Below are positions 48,861 through 57,684 of a stretch of DNA of 64,000 bases, in pieces; within the stretch, counting starts at the first letter, position 1, and each line of letters starts with the position of its first letter. The translations under genes and the position numbers were made by a program. Origin of the DNA: Veillonella montpellierensis DSM 17217 (GTDB taxonomy: Bacteria > Bacillota > Negativicutes > Veillonellales > Veillonellaceae); assembly GCF_000426745.1 (NCBI RefSeq), contig NZ_KE384564.1, positions 59,392 to 123,391 of the forward strand. The letters run 5' to 3'. Under the pieces are notes generated by a model. The model saw only the letters and a list, made by a program, of their open reading frames with translations, ran no database searches and was not told the DNA's origin.

Positions 48861-50300
48861 TTGGAATCTGCACTCAACAATCTTGTATCCGACATTAACG
48901 GATACCTATGGAATTATTTAATCATCTTTATTTTAATTGGTGCCGGTCTTTGGTTTACCTGTACCACAAAACTCGTACAACTTCGTCAAATTCCTGAAAT
49001 GATTCGTCTATTAGGTGATGGGGTCGGTACGAAAACAAAAAACAATCACGTATCCTCGTTCCAAGCCTTTTGCGTAAGTACCGCCTCTCGCGTAGGGGTA
49101 GGGAACATTGCAGGCATCGCCATTGCCGTAGTGCTAGGCGGTCCTGGTGCGATATTTTGGATGTGGGTGATTGCCTTAATCGGTGCGGCTACTGGCTTTA
49201 TTGAAAGTACGCTAGCCCAAATCTATAAAGAACCTTTGCCTAATGGCGGTTTCTACGGTGGTCCAGCTTACTACATTCGCTATGGCCTTAAAAGCAAATG
49301 GTTCGCCGTATTGTTCGCTGTACTCATTTCAATTACCTACGGTCTTATCTATAACTCCGTACAAGCCAATACATTAGCCTTGTCACTCGAAACATTCCAC
49401 ATCGACGTAGCCTATACTGGCATCATAGCGGCCATCTTAACCGGCATCATCGTATTTGGTAGTATCACTCGTGTTGCCAAAGCCTGTGAAGTCATCGTAC
49501 CTATCATGGCCTTGCTCTATATCGGCACCGCTTTATATGTCATCATTGCCAACATCGATCATTTTCCGCATGTCATTTATAGCATTTTCGCTTCCGCCCT
49601 CGATCCCTACGCTGCTGGTGGCGGTTTCCTAGGTGCTACCATGATTAACGGCATCAAGCGTGGCTTATTTACCAACGAAGCCGGTGAAGGGTCTGTGCCA
49701 AATGCGGCCGCTACTGCCAATGTATCCCACCCAGTAAAACAAGGCCTCGTACAAGCTTTCGGCGTATTCGTGGATACCATGTTTATTTGTACCTCTTCCG
49801 CATTCATCGTATTAGTCATCGGTGATTATTCCACCACTGGTTTGACTGGTGTGGCCCTCGTACAACATAACCTAGCCCAAGAACTAGGACCATGGGCTCC
49901 CTACGCGTTAGCCGTGTTCATCATGATGTTCTGCTTTAGCTCTCTCATCGGTAACTACTACTATGGAGAAGTAAACATTACTCATATGACCGATAAAAAA
50001 TACGTATTAAACATTTTCCGTCTTCTCGTAGTAGCCATGGTATTCATTGGCTGTATCTCATCGTTAGAACTCGTATGGAACATGGCCGACTTATTCATGG
50101 CGTGCCTCATATTGACAAACGTAACGGCTATCGTCTTACTTGGTAAGCAAGCCGTCGTAGCTCTAAACGATTATATCGCGCAAAAACGCGCAGGTATTAA
50201 AGAACCACAATTTAATAAATCCGTACTACCCGACCAAAGCGGTATCTTTTGGTGGGGCGACAACCAAACTGATAACTATGTACCGGATCATAAAAAATAA
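48861..50300 (+). CDS. Alanine or glycine:cation symporter (AgcS family)
   Basis: A 479-residue sodium-coupled amino acid symporter with about eleven helices. Family segments: STASRVGVGNIAGIAIAV (about 76-93), FYGGPAYYIRYGL, FTNEAGEGSVPNAAATA (about 272-288) and the amphipathic end. The likely start is TTG 48861, 9 bases from AAAGGA, giving MESALNNLVSDINGYLW. The ATG at 48828 would sit next to the start of transcription predicted from TTGATA (48791) and TTTATA (48814). A strong terminator follows. Confidence 0.92.
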   Translation: MESALNNLVSDINGYLWNYLIIFILIGAGLWFTCTTKLVQLRQIPEMIRLLGDGVGTKTKNNHVSSFQAFCVSTASRVGVGNIAGIAIAVVLGGPGAIFWMWVIALIGAATGFIESTLAQIYKEPLPNGGFYGGPAYYIRYGLKSKWFAVLFAVLISITYGLIYNSVQANTLALSLETFHIDVAYTGIIAAILTGIIVFGSITRVAKACEVIVPIMALLYIGTALYVIIANIDHFPHVIYSIFASALDPYAAGGGFLGATMINGIKRGLFTNEAGEGSVPNAAATANVSHPVKQGLVQAFGVFVDTMFICTSSAFIVLVIGDYSTTGLTGVALVQHNLAQELGPWAPYALAVFIMMFCFSSLIGNYYYGEVNITHMTDKKYVLNIFRLLVVAMVFIGCISSLELVWNMADLFMACLILTNVTAIVLLGKQAVVALNDYIAQKRAGIKEPQFNKSVLPDQSGIFWWGDNQTDNYVPDHKK

Positions 50301-50362
50301 TACGCCTATAGTTATCTAACAGTCATAGGATTAGATGTATAGCCATGTATCCTATAACCCCA

Positions 50363-50417
50363 AAATCACCTACCGCATCGTGACATTACATACTCACGAT
50401 GCGGTAGGTGATTTTTT
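50363..50417. terminator. Bidirectional terminator after the AgcS gene
   Basis: A perfect 21-base-pair stem (50363-50383 with 50394-50414) and a T-run to 50417. On the opposite strand a shorter TTTT run follows, so it may also stop the convergent DUF805/Rrf2 transcript. Confidence 0.9.
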
Positions 50418-50598
50418 ATTCCACCATCATAGGATGAAAAACTATACCTATGATGATATACAATTATGACTATTTATAATCTAATAAAGAGCAATAAAAA
50501 ACATGCACATTGCCGACTTTCAACATCAGCAACATGCATGTATTTCTATAGTAACTCAGCATCTAATAACGCAACGATGGCACTCATATCCTATCTTG

Positions 50599-50901
50599 CT
50601 ATTCCTCTGGAACTGGATTCGGCCCAAATCGATTGGCTTGAGGATCGCCACGACGCAAAATACAATAACTCAAATATAACGATAAAATACCGGACATGAA
50701 TTGCGTTAACATCCACCAATTTTCATGCATAAAATTGTATATAAACCCTAAGGTTCCTAAAATAGATAGAATAAGTGAAATTAATACCCACCAACCCGAT
50801 TTATTAATATCATGCAACCGACGTACGGACACTGCCCAACCTGGTATCGCGAGTAATAGATATATAGGTATACATATGCTATAAAAAATAGATGGCTCAT
50901 A
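50599..50901 (-). pseudogene. DUF805 membrane protein remnant
   Basis: The frame encodes a DUF805 C-terminal part with the signature AVSVRRLHDINKSGWW followed by two hydrophobic helices. The signature starts at about residue 22 of the open frame. DUF805 proteins usually have another 30-60 residues, including a helix, before it. Here an in-frame TGA at 50902-50904 cuts the frame. Only a GTG inside the signature (50832) could serve as start, which would give 77 residues. I read it as a decayed gene, though a short functional form cannot be excluded. Above the TGA the same frame stays open for about 30 codons without DUF805 likeness that I can see. Confidence 0.6.
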
Positions 50902-51002
50902 TCAATACCAAAAACAATCATTGCCAATCGGTAATAAATCAACTATATAGGGAGCATGACTGCCAACAACGATATCGACCAGATCACCACTGCTAGTGCC
51001 AT

Positions 51003-51452
51003 CTAAATTAACCCATAGTAGTGATCGTATTTGTCATCTAGCTTTGCATAGGTACCTTGTAATATATCTTCTAGGGTAACGCTTTGTAAATAGTCATGAA
51101 TATAATTTTGTAAGCCCGCCCAAAAGCCGACGGCTATATCCGTCACGGCAGTTTCTGTGGCAACGCCTTCATCGAGGCTAGCAATGATGGCCATCGAGTC
51201 TTCCGTAGCTAATAAAATATCCAATATGGTATAGTCTGATGGCGCTCTCGATAGTGTATAACCCCCATATTTTCCGCGGATGCTACGCACCAATTGAGCC
51301 GCGCTCAACCGTGATACAATGCCTTCTAAATATTTTTCTGAAATGTGTTGACGATCTGCAATGGATTGCAAGGAAACTGGTTTCTTTGTATCTTGTTGTG
51401 CTAAATCCAGCAAGATTCGCAATGCATAGCGCCCCTTCGTTGAAATTCTCAT
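51003..51452 (-). CDS. Rrf2-family regulator lacking the cysteine cluster
   Basis: A 149-residue winged-helix protein with the Rrf2 start MRISTKGRYALRILLDLA, the recognition region ISEKYLEGIVSRLSAA and the wing RGKYGGYTLSR. Where IscR-type members have three Cys ligands (about residues 90-105), this protein has none (SLDEGVATETAVTD). It therefore should not hold a 2Fe-2S cluster of the usual kind and may sense another signal. It lies 71 bases after the FrnE-type gene on the same strand. A Cys-bearing paralogue is at 59591. Confidence 0.92.
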   Translation of the reverse strand: MRISTKGRYALRILLDLAQQDTKKPVSLQSIADRQHISEKYLEGIVSRLSAAQLVRSIRGKYGGYTLSRAPSDYTILDILLATEDSMAIIASLDEGVATETAVTDIAVGFWAGLQNYIHDYLQSVTLEDILQGTYAKLDDKYDHYYGLI

Positions 51453-51523
51453 CACCTATTACCTCTCTTGTAAAGTCCCCATGTTCACTGCAATACATCG
51501 TTACACACGCCGTATCGAACACA

Positions 51524-52192
51524 TCATTGATGTGGTTCTTCTCGTTCCCATAAAGAATTTTGTAACGCCTCTTTATAATCTTCTACTGTCCCTACGCCAG
51601 AAAACCCTTGTTGATAATCTAGCACAAAAAATGGTACACGACTGATTTCTAAATCCTTAGCAATCGCTTCATCATCACGCACATCAACTTGATTGTCGCC
51701 TGTTTCCAACATATGGCGAACATCATCCACCGCAAGACCTACCTCATGAGCAATGCGAAGTAATACTTCATGGTCCGCTAGATTTTCATGATGAATATAA
51801 TTAGCCTCAAATAAGGCATCTACGATTCGTTCCATGCGCTCAAATCGCTGTTCATCACGAATAAACCAGGCATACTTTACCAAACAATGTGCATCCATCG
51901 TATTGGTGCGCGTCGCCTTACGATAACTAAAACGGCTATCTTCGCCTTGCCCCATCGCATCAATTTCTGCTACCTTAGCTTCACATTCCTCTTGCGACGC
52001 ATGAAAACGTCTCATCAACGATTCTACCATCGTTTCCGTAGTTTCTATCGGCGATTCTTTATCAATTTCGAAACAACGCATTTCCAATTCAATACGATCT
52101 TCTTCACCAATCTCGCGGATTGCTTGTAGCATACGCTTTCTTCCAATATAACAATAAGGATCTGCAAAATCTGACCAATAGGTAATTCTCAT
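51524..52192 (-). CDS. FrnE/DsbA-like thioredoxin-fold protein
   Basis: A 222-residue protein of the FrnE subgroup of DsbA-family oxidoreductases. The redox motif is reduced: SDFADPYCYIG in place of the usual CPWCYIG, so only one active Cys remains. The conserved RVPFFVLDYQQGFSGVGT region before the C-terminus is intact. There is no signal peptide, so it is cytoplasmic. ATG 52192 follows AAGGTGG. A link to the adjacent Rrf2 regulator is plausible. Confidence 0.88.
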   Translation of the reverse strand: MRITYWSDFADPYCYIGRKRMLQAIREIGEEDRIELEMRCFEIDKESPIETTETMVESLMRRFHASQEECEAKVAEIDAMGQGEDSRFSYRKATRTNTMDAHCLVKYAWFIRDEQRFERMERIVDALFEANYIHHENLADHEVLLRIAHEVGLAVDDVRHMLETGDNQVDVRDDEAIAKDLEISRVPFFVLDYQQGFSGVGTVEDYKEALQNSLWEREEPHQ

Positions 52193-52276
52193 AATTTCCA
52201 CCTTTTACACTAACTACATACGTCCATATAGTATATCATGGCTACTCACGTATTGAAAGTCCATCCCACACACGTA

Positions 52277-52483
52277 CTATTTCGCCACTTTTTTAATCTT
52301 ACCAAGCACCAACGCCGCGGCCCCCAAAGCAGTGACACCTACACCAAGCACACTGGCGCCGAGTGCTACATGATCGCCTACTGTGCGATGCGACTTGTCT
52401 TTCGCCCAATACCCTACCGCCGTACTAGCGCAAACAGCAAGGCTATTAGCTAACGATTTTTTCGATAAAAATGGTTGTCTCAT
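52277..52483 (-). CDS. Small hypothetical membrane protein
   Basis: A 68-residue frame behind a near-perfect AAGGAGG. It has a basic start (MRQPFLSKKSL) and one Gly/Ala-rich hydrophobic helix at about residues 43-62 with a Lys-rich end (GKIKKVAK). I do not recognise a family. The ribosome site and coding look support a real gene. Confidence 0.6.
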   Translation of the reverse strand: MRQPFLSKKSLANSLAVCASTAVGYWAKDKSHRTVGDHVALGASVLGVGVTALGAAALVLGKIKKVAK

Positions 52484-52817
52484 AAGAACCTCCTTAGGAA
52501 CACCTATGCTACTATCTCTGCTATATATATTACCATGATTGTACAATCCAGGTTAGACAACTCGACCCCACATGGAAAGATGCCATTGTATGGATTGGTG
52601 CGCATAATATGATTATTCTTTTAACAATTCATGGGGTTAGATGTATAGCACGTTTTGTCCTATACCCCTATATAGTTATAGTATACACTAGAGACAAGTG
52701 AAAGTGAACGCTCTATGCTAACGTTCCTATATCCATACGTAACCATTCGATGTGTACCCGTATCATGTATCGCAAAGGTACTTAGAAAAGCCATATTTAT
52801 AGCAGTACGCGTTATAT

Positions 52818-52931
52818 CGTTAACTACCGCATAGGTAGCTTAGAAATAAAATGCGCCGTTAACTACCGCATAGGTAGCTTAAAATGTTGAGGCTTCAACT
52901 CACCACCATGATATGCGGTTAACTACCGCAT
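52818..52931. repeat. GTTAACTACCGCAT repeat group
   Basis: A 25-base unit (CGTTAACTACCGCATAGGTA plus GCTTA) occurs twice exactly, at 52818-52842 and 52857-52881. A third, shorter copy at 52918-52931 ends in a different flank. Copies contain CTACC/GGTAG or ATGCGG/CCGCAT arms and can form small hairpins. They lie in the gene-free spacer 52484-53735. Confidence 0.85.
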
Positions 52932-52954
52932 GAATCGATTACAAGGATATCCTT

Positions 52955-53210
52955 ACATGCATAAAAACTCTCCATGTCTAACCCCTTATCGATAACTTGC
53001 ACCATAGGCCCCATTGATTAAAACATTTCTAGTTGTTATACCGCCCTCGCTGAACCCATAGGTGGTCACTCCCTATCCCCTTACCATGTAGTATAAGTAT
53101 ATCCTAACATTCATAAAAAACTAATTTTCTAACCCTCTATCGCTAGCTTTCACCATAGGCCCCATTGATAAAAACTGCTACTTGTTATACCGCCCTCGCT
53201 GAATCTGTGG
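52955..53210. repeat. Imperfect 105-base direct repeat
   Basis: Copies at about 52955-53062 and 53107-53210 share ACCATAGGCCCCATTGAT, GTTATACCGCCCTCGCTGAA and the flanking TCTAACC-C-TATCG blocks. The offset is about 150 bases. No coding frame is evident. Confidence 0.8.
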
Positions 53211-53358
53211 TATACTACTAGCGGAGATAGTATTCTGTGAAACTATACTCTATCTGACACATTACTTTATACCAATTTACAAACAGAGTCGCCCTTGCAC
53301 AATCTACACGATGTGAACAAGATCGCTTCTCTCATAGAGTATACAAAGATATACACAC

Positions 53359-53394
53359 CGCCGTAGGCCACTATGCTGTCATAGTTACCTACGG
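53359..53394. other. Strong isolated hairpin in the spacer before panD
   Basis: GCCGTAGG (53359-53366) pairs with CCTACGGC (53387-53394), and inside it ACTATG pairs with CATAGT. No U-run follows in either direction, so it is not an ordinary terminator. It could be part of an RNA or a degenerate element. Confidence 0.5.
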
Positions 53395-53618
53395 CATGGC
53401 AATAGATAGGTCGATTGTAGGTGTTTCTAGGATGAACCAGAAACATCTTCTTACTAACTAGATTGCTACATGCTTGGCTGATGGATGCCTATGTTAGATT
53501 CCACACATGTACTGCCGTATGTGCCTTCTATGCAAGAGAAGTCCTATGAAACTAGCATGCTTAGTATATAATGACCGCCCAGTCTATATCATCTTCTGTA
53601 TCATCGTAATATTACTGT

Positions 53619-53650
53619 GTCCGATGGAATATCTCCATCGGACTTTTTTT
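53619..53650 (+). terminator. Terminator in front of panD
   Basis: A 10-base-pair perfect stem (53619-53628 with 53634-53643), a 5-base loop and seven T residues (53644-53650). It is 85 bases before panD on the same strand. No convincing gene precedes it for 1.1 kb, so it may be a leader attenuator or the end of an unseen small RNA. Confidence 0.8.
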
Positions 53651-53663
53651 GTACATATCCCAG

Positions 53664-53735
53664 AAAGGAGTCTACGGTACTTTCATACCATGTAGAAATT
53701 TTCTACACGGTAATCATCATCGGTACCCATCTATT
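53664..53735 (+). promoter_or_regulatory. Folded panD leader with distant ribosome binding site
   Basis: AAAGGAG at 53664-53670 is 65 bases before the panD ATG. Between them a long hairpin (arms 53687-53698 and 53700-53711, one mismatch) sits inside an outer GGTAC/GTACC helix (53676-53680 with 53723-53727). Folding would bring the site to within 13 unpaired bases of the ATG. No other ribosome site is seen near the ATG. Confidence 0.5.
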
Positions 53736-54128
53736 ATGACCATAGAATTATTAGCTGGCAAAATTCATCGTGCCACCGTAACACAAGCCGAACTCGATTA
53801 TGTAGGTAGCATTACAGTTGATGCGCACTTACTAGAATCAGCCGGTATACAAGAATATCAAAAAGTAGACATTGTCAATGTCAATAATGGCGAACGCTTT
53901 CAAACCTATACCATTGCCGGCAAGGCACATAGCGGCGTTATCTGTTTAAATGGCGCTGCCGCTCGATGTGCTTGCACTGGCGACAAAGTAATTATTATGG
54001 CTTACGCTCATGTGGATAGCACAGAATGTAAGCATCATGCACCATCTGTCGTATTTGTAGATGACAATAACCATATTACAAGACTCACTCATTATGAAAC
54101 ACATGGCTTATTAGCCGATATGAAGTAA
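53736..54128 (+). CDS. panD: Aspartate 1-decarboxylase
   Basis: PanD makes beta-alanine for pantothenate. It is made as a proenzyme that cleaves itself between Gly and Ser to form the pyruvoyl cofactor. The site is visible as YVGSITVD (Gly-Ser at about 24-25). Other markers are [13 protein letters not shown] at the start and the RFQTYTI and [12 protein letters not shown] segments. The 130-residue length is standard. The ATG is fixed by homology, since no close ribosome site exists. panC follows after 56 bases. Confidence 0.95.
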   Translation: MTIELLAGKIHRATVTQAELDYVGSITVDAHLLESAGIQEYQKVDIVNVNNGERFQTYTIAGKAHSGVICLNGAAARCACTGDKVIIMAYAHVDSTECKHHAPSVVFVDDNNHITRLTHYETHGLLADMK

Positions 54129-54184
54129 TCTATTTGTCAGAACAGAGCTATCTTCTCTATCTACACCAAGAAAGGATGACATCT

Positions 54185-55027
54185 ATGCAAATAATAACTA
54201 CGATTCAAGATATGCGCCACGCCGTAAGGGAATGGAAACGCCAAAACAGCTCCATTGGTTTCGTTCCCACTATGGGGTATTTACACGAAGGTCACGCTTC
54301 TTTGATTCAGCGCTCCGTCGCCGATAATGATCATACCGTTGTATCCGTCTTTGTCAATCCTACTCAATTTGGACCTACGGAAGACTTATCTACCTACCCT
54401 CGTGATCCCGAACGTGATCAGGCTCTTTGTGAAAGTCTGGGGGCAGATATCGTATTTTTCCCAGATCCTAGCGACATGTATCATGACCCTCATGTATCCG
54501 TCATCGTCAATGGCCTCAATGAGCATTTATGCGGCCTAAGTCGCCCGATTCACTTTCACGGTGTCTGTACGGTGGTGACTAAACTATTCAACATCGTAAC
54601 CCCTGACCGCGCCTATTTTGGTCAAAAAGATGCACAACAATTAGCGATTATTAAAAAGATGGTGGAAGATCTTAACACCCCCGTAGAAATTATCGGTTGC
54701 CCTATCGTTCGTGAAGCAGATGGATTAGCTAAATCATCTCGTAATACCTATTTATCGCCAGAGGAACGAACAGCGGCGCTTTGTCTATCAAAAGCAATCT
54801 TTCACGGTCAACACATCATTCACCAGGGAATGAAATCCGACGAATTACTACAAGCCATGCATGCCATCATCGACAAAGAACCGTTGGCCCGTACTGAATA
54901 CATAGAAGTTGTCGATGCATGCACCATGGAAACCGTATCGGTCATCGATCGCCCTGTGCTAGTCGCTATGGCCGTATACATCGGACAAACGCGTTTGATT
55001 GATAATTTTAGCTTTCCTCTTCCATAA
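54185..55027 (+). CDS. panC: Pantothenate synthetase
   Basis: Joins pantoate and beta-alanine with ATP. The 280-residue protein has FVPTMGYLHEGHASLI (ATP-binding HxGH-type motif), VSVFVNPTQFGPTEDL, the FHGVCTVVTKLFN stretch, FGQKDAQQ and SSRNTYLSPEER, all as in the family. The ATG at 54185 is about 10 bases from AAAGG. No panB is present nearby. Confidence 0.96.
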   Translation: MQIITTIQDMRHAVREWKRQNSSIGFVPTMGYLHEGHASLIQRSVADNDHTVVSVFVNPTQFGPTEDLSTYPRDPERDQALCESLGADIVFFPDPSDMYHDPHVSVIVNGLNEHLCGLSRPIHFHGVCTVVTKLFNIVTPDRAYFGQKDAQQLAIIKKMVEDLNTPVEIIGCPIVREADGLAKSSRNTYLSPEERTAALCLSKAIFHGQHIIHQGMKSDELLQAMHAIIDKEPLARTEYIEVVDACTMETVSVIDRPVLVAMAVYIGQTRLIDNFSFPLP

Positions 55028-55082
55028 ACGAAGACGCCTATGCCATCATAGGCATAAAGAATATACATCACGTTCCTATGAC

Positions 55083-55163
55083 AAAAAAAAGTCCCTATCA
55101 TAGTCACGGCGTGTTAGTAATCAATACATTACTAATGCACTACGGCTATGATAGGGGCTTTTA
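55083..55163. terminator. Bidirectional terminator between panC and the DUF2922 gene
   Basis: Outer stem 55090-55103 with 55146-55159 and a separate inner hairpin (55114-55121 with 55128-55135). Eight A residues at 55083-55090 form a strong U-run for minus-strand transcripts; TTTTATA follows on the plus strand. Confidence 0.85.
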
Positions 55164-55274
55164 TATAGGCAATACACTCATTGCCTATGGTGAGGGGCTT
55201 TCACCAATTACGAACTGCCTGGTCCGTTATACTAATCTACCCTATATATTACACCAACTCTTGTGTGGTGGTCG

Positions 55275-55469
55275 TTACAATATATGCTTTTTAAAAGATA
55301 CCAACGGTTCTTTATTAGCACTTTCTAATGCTTGTTTATCGGTAATCACAGAGGCTACCTTCGTCACATCGGCTAATGTTAACCCTGCTTTAGGATGTGC
55401 TACTGTTACCGAAGACTCTTTACCACTCGGTGTGGCAAATTTTAAATATAACACTTGACGTTCTACCAT
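55275..55469 (-). CDS. DUF2922 small protein
   Basis: A 64-residue protein with the DUF2922 pattern: VLYLKFATPSGKESSVTVAHPKAGLT, given here in two parts as strand 1 and strand 2, then VASVITDKQAL. Function unknown. In Firmicutes it is commonly encoded next to a DUF1659 protein, as here. AGGGAG precedes ATG 55469. Confidence 0.82.
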   Translation of the reverse strand: MVERQVLYLKFATPSGKESSVTVAHPKAGLTLADVTKVASVITDKQALESANKEPLVSFKKHIL

Positions 55470-55540
55470 ACTAACATCTCCCTTACTATCATCATCAAAC
55501 CCTATCACTCATCACGAGCATAGGTCCTACACCCTATCCG

Positions 55541-55759
55541 CTACTCAGCAGATAATTTTTGTTGATCCAAACGAATCACCGCCTGTAACGCTTTATCTTG
55601 CAATGTGGCTAAGGCTGCGCCCACAGCTTGCACCGCTTCATCACTAGCACTATCTACAACACGTGAAAACGTAACCTGTTTATACGTCATCTTGCCTGCT
55701 GTATTCAAACCGTTTTCTAAACGAAGGATCAATTTCGTAGACTCCATTTCTTTTTTCAT
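55541..55759 (-). CDS. DUF1659 small protein
   Basis: A 72-residue protein with KLILRLENGLNTAGKMTYKQ and FSRVVDSASDEAVQAVGAALA marking DUF1659 (joined by VT). It starts at ATG 55759 behind a perfect AAAGGAGG. It is 71 bases upstream of the DUF2922 gene on the same strand; the two likely work together, role unknown. Confidence 0.82.
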   Translation of the reverse strand: MKKEMESTKLILRLENGLNTAGKMTYKQVTFSRVVDSASDEAVQAVGAALATLQDKALQAVIRLDQQKLSAE

Positions 55760-56374
55760 ACATCTCACCTCCTTTCATTCCCTATATTCTGAAAGGTGGC
55801 GCTATGTAAAAGAATCTGCTTATGATTTCTATCAAATTGCGTGAATCCTTCAAACGTAGTTGCTATAGTTCATCTAACAAAAATCGTAGTAGCCCTATCA
55901 AATTGTCCGAATCACCCATAAGGATTGCCATGCACATGACGTGGACGTTAAAACACTGCTCACCACATGATACATTACTAACAACCACGTCACGATCGTA
56001 TATCTAATAAGTATTGCATAAACTACAATGGTGAAAATGACGACCATACAAGAGTAAGAATGCTCCTGTGTATCTAGGTTATCGCTGTATCCCTTATCTA
56101 TAGATTCTATCCTAGCGTATGAGACCCTATCCTCTGTCTATACTTTATAGTCCGCTTATAGTATGCTATACGTAACTTATAGCGAACGATAGATACTGGT
56201 CGGTACTAGCCTATACACGCTATTGTCTTACCAATTCCACGTATGTTACTCGATATAGCCTATATAGCTTATCGATAGTTTCATGATTGTATGCGTAGCC
56301 ATAGTATTGTATCATAATGTATTTCTTATATAATGTATATTCTTTAAATCATCGTCATAGAGGAGAGGTGTCTT
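55760..56374. other. Gene-free spacer between DUF1659 and the phosphoesterase
   Basis: 615 bases with no gene I can support. The right end holds the phosphoesterase promoters. The middle (about 56150-56290) is rich in TATAG-type short inverted repeats without a U-run. Confidence 0.6.
56287..56334 (+). promoter_or_regulatory. Two overlapping promoters of the phosphoesterase gene
   Basis: Promoter 1: TTGTAT (56287-56292), 17 bases, TATCAT (56310-56315). Promoter 2: TTGTAT (56307-56312), 16 bases, TATAAT (56329-56334). Both are 40-60 bases before the start codon. Confidence 0.6.
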
Positions 56375-57082
56375 ATGCGTATTTTTATAACTGGCGATCT
56401 ACATGGTGAAGAACCTGTGATTACATCGATATCAGAGCGTTGTCCCCAATTAGGGAAAGGGGATGTGTTACTTGTAGCTGGCGATTTTGGAATCCCTTGG
56501 TGGCAACCGGGAAGCGACCGATCTAAAAATGATACTAAATTACTCCGCCTATTGTCAGACTATGAATTTACCACTTGCTTTATCGATGGTAATCACGAAA
56601 ATTTTGATTTGCTACAAACATTCCCCTACGAGGAGCGATGGGGCGGTAGGGTACAAAAAATTGCCCCCCACATCTATCACTTATGCCGTGGTGAATTATT
56701 CACTTTAGGGGGGCATTCTATATTTGCCTTTGGCGGTGCAACGAGTGTCGACAAAGCATCTCGCACGGAACACATTTCTTGGTGGCCCGAAGAAAATGCT
56801 TCTTCCTCGGAAAAAGCTCATGGTATAGACGTGTTAGAACATGCTAATTGGCACGTAGATTATGTGATTACTCATACGGCGCCAGAACAATTTTTCTCCG
56901 TCTACCAAGAGCTAGCTTTCAATAAATTATTACTCGCCTGTCCCACACAGGCGTATCTAACAGAGTTACACAATCGTCTAACCTATAAAAAGTGGTATTT
57001 CGGTCATTACCATGGCGATAAAAATTCTAATTCCTTACAATGTAGATTACTATTTGATAATATTGTAGAATTAGGCGAATAG
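56375..57082 (+). CDS. Calcineurin-like metallophosphoesterase
   Basis: A 235-residue two-metal phosphoesterase with all the fold motifs: GDLHG at residues 7-11, GDFG (about 37), GNHE (about 72), HTAP (about 168) and GHYHGD near the end. Substrate not identifiable from sequence. AGAGGAG precedes the ATG. It converges with the SGNH hydrolase gene. Confidence 0.92.
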   Translation: MRIFITGDLHGEEPVITSISERCPQLGKGDVLLVAGDFGIPWWQPGSDRSKNDTKLLRLLSDYEFTTCFIDGNHENFDLLQTFPYEERWGGRVQKIAPHIYHLCRGELFTLGGHSIFAFGGATSVDKASRTEHISWWPEENASSSEKAHGIDVLEHANWHVDYVITHTAPEQFFSVYQELAFNKLLLACPTQAYLTELHNRLTYKKWYFGHYHGDKNSNSLQCRLLFDNIVELGE

Positions 57083-57132
57083 GTTTCTATAGGTACTAGA
57101 CAGTACGATAGTAGGTGCAGATGATGTCTCTA

Positions 57133-57684
57133 TTAACGTAGGTCACCATAGGCATCAATAGCCGCTTGTGCTAGGTTTGCCATGTATTGATGGCCCCGCT
57201 CATTCACATGCACATCGCCCACATATAGAGCTTCGCCTTTTTTTCTATGGGTATCGATAAGATGATAGAAATCAATCGTATGAATGTGGCGGTCCTCACA
57301 ATAGTTTCTAACTAATTCATTATAATCACGTAGCACACTGTCTTCCTCTGCTATTTCCCCATCAATAGGCGGCGCTAAGCATACCATCAATGGGATCTCT
57401 TCTTCTTGTACCACTCGAATGATACGGTCTAATAGGGTGAGACAACTCGTCGCATCCCGCCCCATGAGCACATTGTTTGTGCCGCCCATGAGAATGACCA
57501 TATCCGCATCAGTTATGAGCCTATGAACGCGATACAACATGCCTTCTAAGGTATCTCCATCGATACCGGCATTAACGAATTGTATCCTCCCCTCGTACGC
57601 TGCACTTAATAATTCGACCCAGCCACAACCAAATGTAACGCCATATCCATGCGTTAAACTGTCGCCGATACATACAACACGCAT
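57133..57684 (-). CDS. SGNH/GDSL hydrolase
   Basis: A 183-residue esterase-fold protein. Block I is CIGDSLTHGYG (nucleophile Ser 9), block II the Gly of NAGIDGDT, block III GGTNNVL, and block V DVHVNERGH with the catalytic Asp and His. No signal peptide, so it is probably cytoplasmic. Substrate unknown; relatives deacylate lipids or sugars. Confidence 0.9.
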   Translation of the reverse strand: MRVVCIGDSLTHGYGVTFGCGWVELLSAAYEGRIQFVNAGIDGDTLEGMLYRVHRLITDADMVILMGGTNNVLMGRDATSCLTLLDRIIRVVQEEEIPLMVCLAPPIDGEIAEEDSVLRDYNELVRNYCEDRHIHTIDFYHLIDTHRKKGEALYVGDVHVNERGHQYMANLAQAAIDAYGDLR

